This document shows positions 62,734 to 64,000 of a stretch of DNA of 64,000 nt, piece after piece. Origin of the DNA: Paracerasibacillus soli (lineage in GTDB: Bacteria; Bacillota; Bacilli; Bacillales; Amphibacillaceae). Within the stretch, counting starts at the first letter, position 1, and the number at the start of each line of letters is the position of its first letter. The position numbers and the translations under genes were made by a program. The stretch lies in NCBI RefSeq assembly GCF_034006335.1, contig NZ_JAWDIQ010000001.1, one strand, 5' to 3'. The notes under the pieces are model-generated. The model was not told the origin of the DNA. It searched no databases and saw only the letters and a program-made list of their open reading frames with translations.

Positions 62734-63775
62734 TTGAGCGAAAGAAAACAGGCGCTAGATATGGCATTGAGACAAATAGAGAAACAGTTTGGTAAAGGTT
62801 CGATTATGAAACTAGGAGAACAAGCCCATCAAAAATTAGCATCTACTCCAAGTGGTTCCCTTGCTCTTGACATTGCATTAGGAATAGGTGGTTATCCAAA
62901 AGGTAGAGTAATTGAAATCTATGGACCTGAATCATCAGGTAAAACAACGGTAGCATTACATGCGATTGCAGAAGCACAAAGAAATGGTGGTCAAGCTGCA
63001 TTTATCGATGCTGAACATGCTTTAGATCCAACATATGCAAGAGCATTAGGTGTTAATATCGATGAATTACTTTTATCACAACCGGATACAGGTGAGCAAG
63101 CATTAGAAATAGCTGAAGCACTCGTTCGTAGTGGTGCAGTTGATATTGTTGTCATTGACTCTGTTGCGGCATTAGTTCCAAAAGCGGAAATTGAAGGTGA
63201 CATGGAGATGCGCATGTAGGATTACAAGCACGATTAATGTCACAGGCTCTTAGAAAACTATCAGGTGCAATTAATAAGTCGAAAACAACAGCAATCTTTA
63301 TTAACCAAATACGTGAAAAAGTTGGTGTTATGTTCGGTAATCAGAAACAACGCCAGGAGGACGTGCACTTAAATTCTATTCATCTATTAGACTAGAAGTA
63401 CGTCGTGCGGAAACATTAAAACAGGGAAATGATATGGTAGGTAACCGTGCTCGTATAAAAGTTGTGAAAAATAAAGTTGCCCCACCATTTAAGCAAGCAG
63501 AAGTCGATATCATGTATGGTGAAGGAATTTCAAGAGAAGGTGAGCTACTTGATATTGGCTCCGATCTTGATATCGTACAAAAAAGTGGTGCGTGGTATTC
63601 CTATGAAGGAGAGCGTCTCGGTCAGGGTAGAGAAAATGCAAAACAGTTTTTAAAAGAAAACCCTAAAATGACAGATGAAATTCATCACGCAATTAGAAAT
63701 CACTACAACCTAGACGATGAAGCAGAAAATGAAGCGGAAGATGCAAAATTAGAGCAAGAAACATTAGATGTATAA
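62734..63775 (+). CDS. recA: Recombinase RecA (two frameshifts)
   Basis: Central homologous-recombination and SOS protein. TTG 62734 follows AAAGGAGG at 62717-62724. Walker A [57 protein letters not shown], and [20 protein letters not shown] are seen, then the acidic C-terminal tail (DDEAENEAEDAKLEQETLDV). A G is missing near 63203 and a C near 63342. About 347 residues when restored. Confidence 0.97.
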
Positions 63776-63792
63776 TCTAATATACTTTTTAT

Positions 63793-63826
63793 AAGCCCTT
63801 TACATAAAATTTGTAGAGGGCTTTTC
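63793..63826 (+). terminator. Rho-independent terminator after recA
   Basis: AAGCCCTTTACA (63793-63804) pairs with TGTAGAGGGCTT (63812-63823) with one T-G pair, followed by TTCTTT. Confidence 0.85.
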
Positions 63827-63921
63827 TTTATCATGACAGAATCATTCCTTGGAATAAAAATGTTCTCATCGTGTAAACATTGAAAAAGATGTCTACAATA
63901 TTAAATAGTTGTGACGTTTTC

Positions 63922-63950
63922 TTGACATTGGGTCATTTGAGATTTAAAAT
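63922..63950 (+). promoter_or_regulatory. Strong SigA promoter reading out of the window
   Basis: Perfect -35 TTGACA (63922-63927), 17-bp spacer, -10 TAAAAT (63945-63950). The transcribed gene starts beyond base 64000; by analogy with related genomes it could be rny (RNase Y). Confidence 0.7.
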
Positions 63951-64000
63951 TAAAACTGTATAATTTTATATTTTATTATACAATGTGATTTTTATTCATG

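Noticed and set aside
41..63775. Programmed frameshifting or mass pseudogenisation
   Set aside because: Breaks are too many, lack slippery-site/stimulator structure, affect indispensable genes and are evenly spread; sequence error explains them more simply.
1..64000. CRISPR arrays, tRNA or rRNA genes
   Set aside because: No regularly spaced repeats and no cloverleaf or rRNA-like sequence were seen by eye.

Overview
The window is an ordinary chromosomal segment of a low-GC Bacillaceae bacterium. Gene order follows the Bacillus subtilis flhA-to-recA region almost gene for gene. Several details point to the Oceanobacillus/Virgibacillus side of the family. The strongest is a group IIC intron that, from memory, closely resembles the well-studied Oceanobacillus iheyensis intron. 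The species call is inference. Every gene is on the + strand except one transposase.

Layout. (1) 1-11.7 kb: distal part of the fla/che operon (flhA, flhF, flhG, cheB, cheA, cheW, cheC, cheD, sigD), then a DUF342 gene, a small Q/E/K-rich orphan and a swrB-like gene. (2) 11.7-22.6 kb: translation and envelope genes rpsB, tsf, pyrH, frr, uppS, cdsA, rseP, polC; dxr and proS are absent from their usual places. (3) 22.8-24.2 kb: an ECF sigma factor and an overlapping membrane protein, with an ECF-type promoter in front, inserted between polC and rimP. (4) 24.5-34.3 kb: the nusA-infB block (rimP, nusA, ylxR, ylxQ, infB, ylxP, rbfA, truB, ribF, rpsO, pnp). (5) 34.4-43.1 kb: sporulation and diaminopimelate/dipicolinate genes (ylxY, mlpA, ymxH, dpaA, dpaB, asd, dapG, dapA, tepA, ylzJ); rnjB is absent. 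(6) 43.4-51.5 kb: spoIIIE, a GntR regulator and a nucleoside-type ABC transporter (BMP lipoprotein, ATPase, two permeases). (7) 51.6-55.0 kb: an ISL3-family insertion sequence with an 8-bp target duplication, directly followed by the group IIC intron. (8) 55.1-63.8 kb: ymfF, ymfH, ymfI, ymfJ, ymfK, rodZ, pgsA, cinA, recA, and a promoter leaving the window.

Sequence quality dominates interpretation. By my count about 50 single-base indels, mostly deletions and often in short A or G runs, break reading frames in about half the genes, including indispensable ones (polC, nusA, uppS, cdsA, tsf, recA). I read these as sequencing or consensus errors, not gene decay. Coordinates for such genes give the full reconstructed span. 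No clearly novel system was found. The most interesting items are the ECF sigma module, the nested IS/intron arrangement at a terminator, and three missing housekeeping genes.
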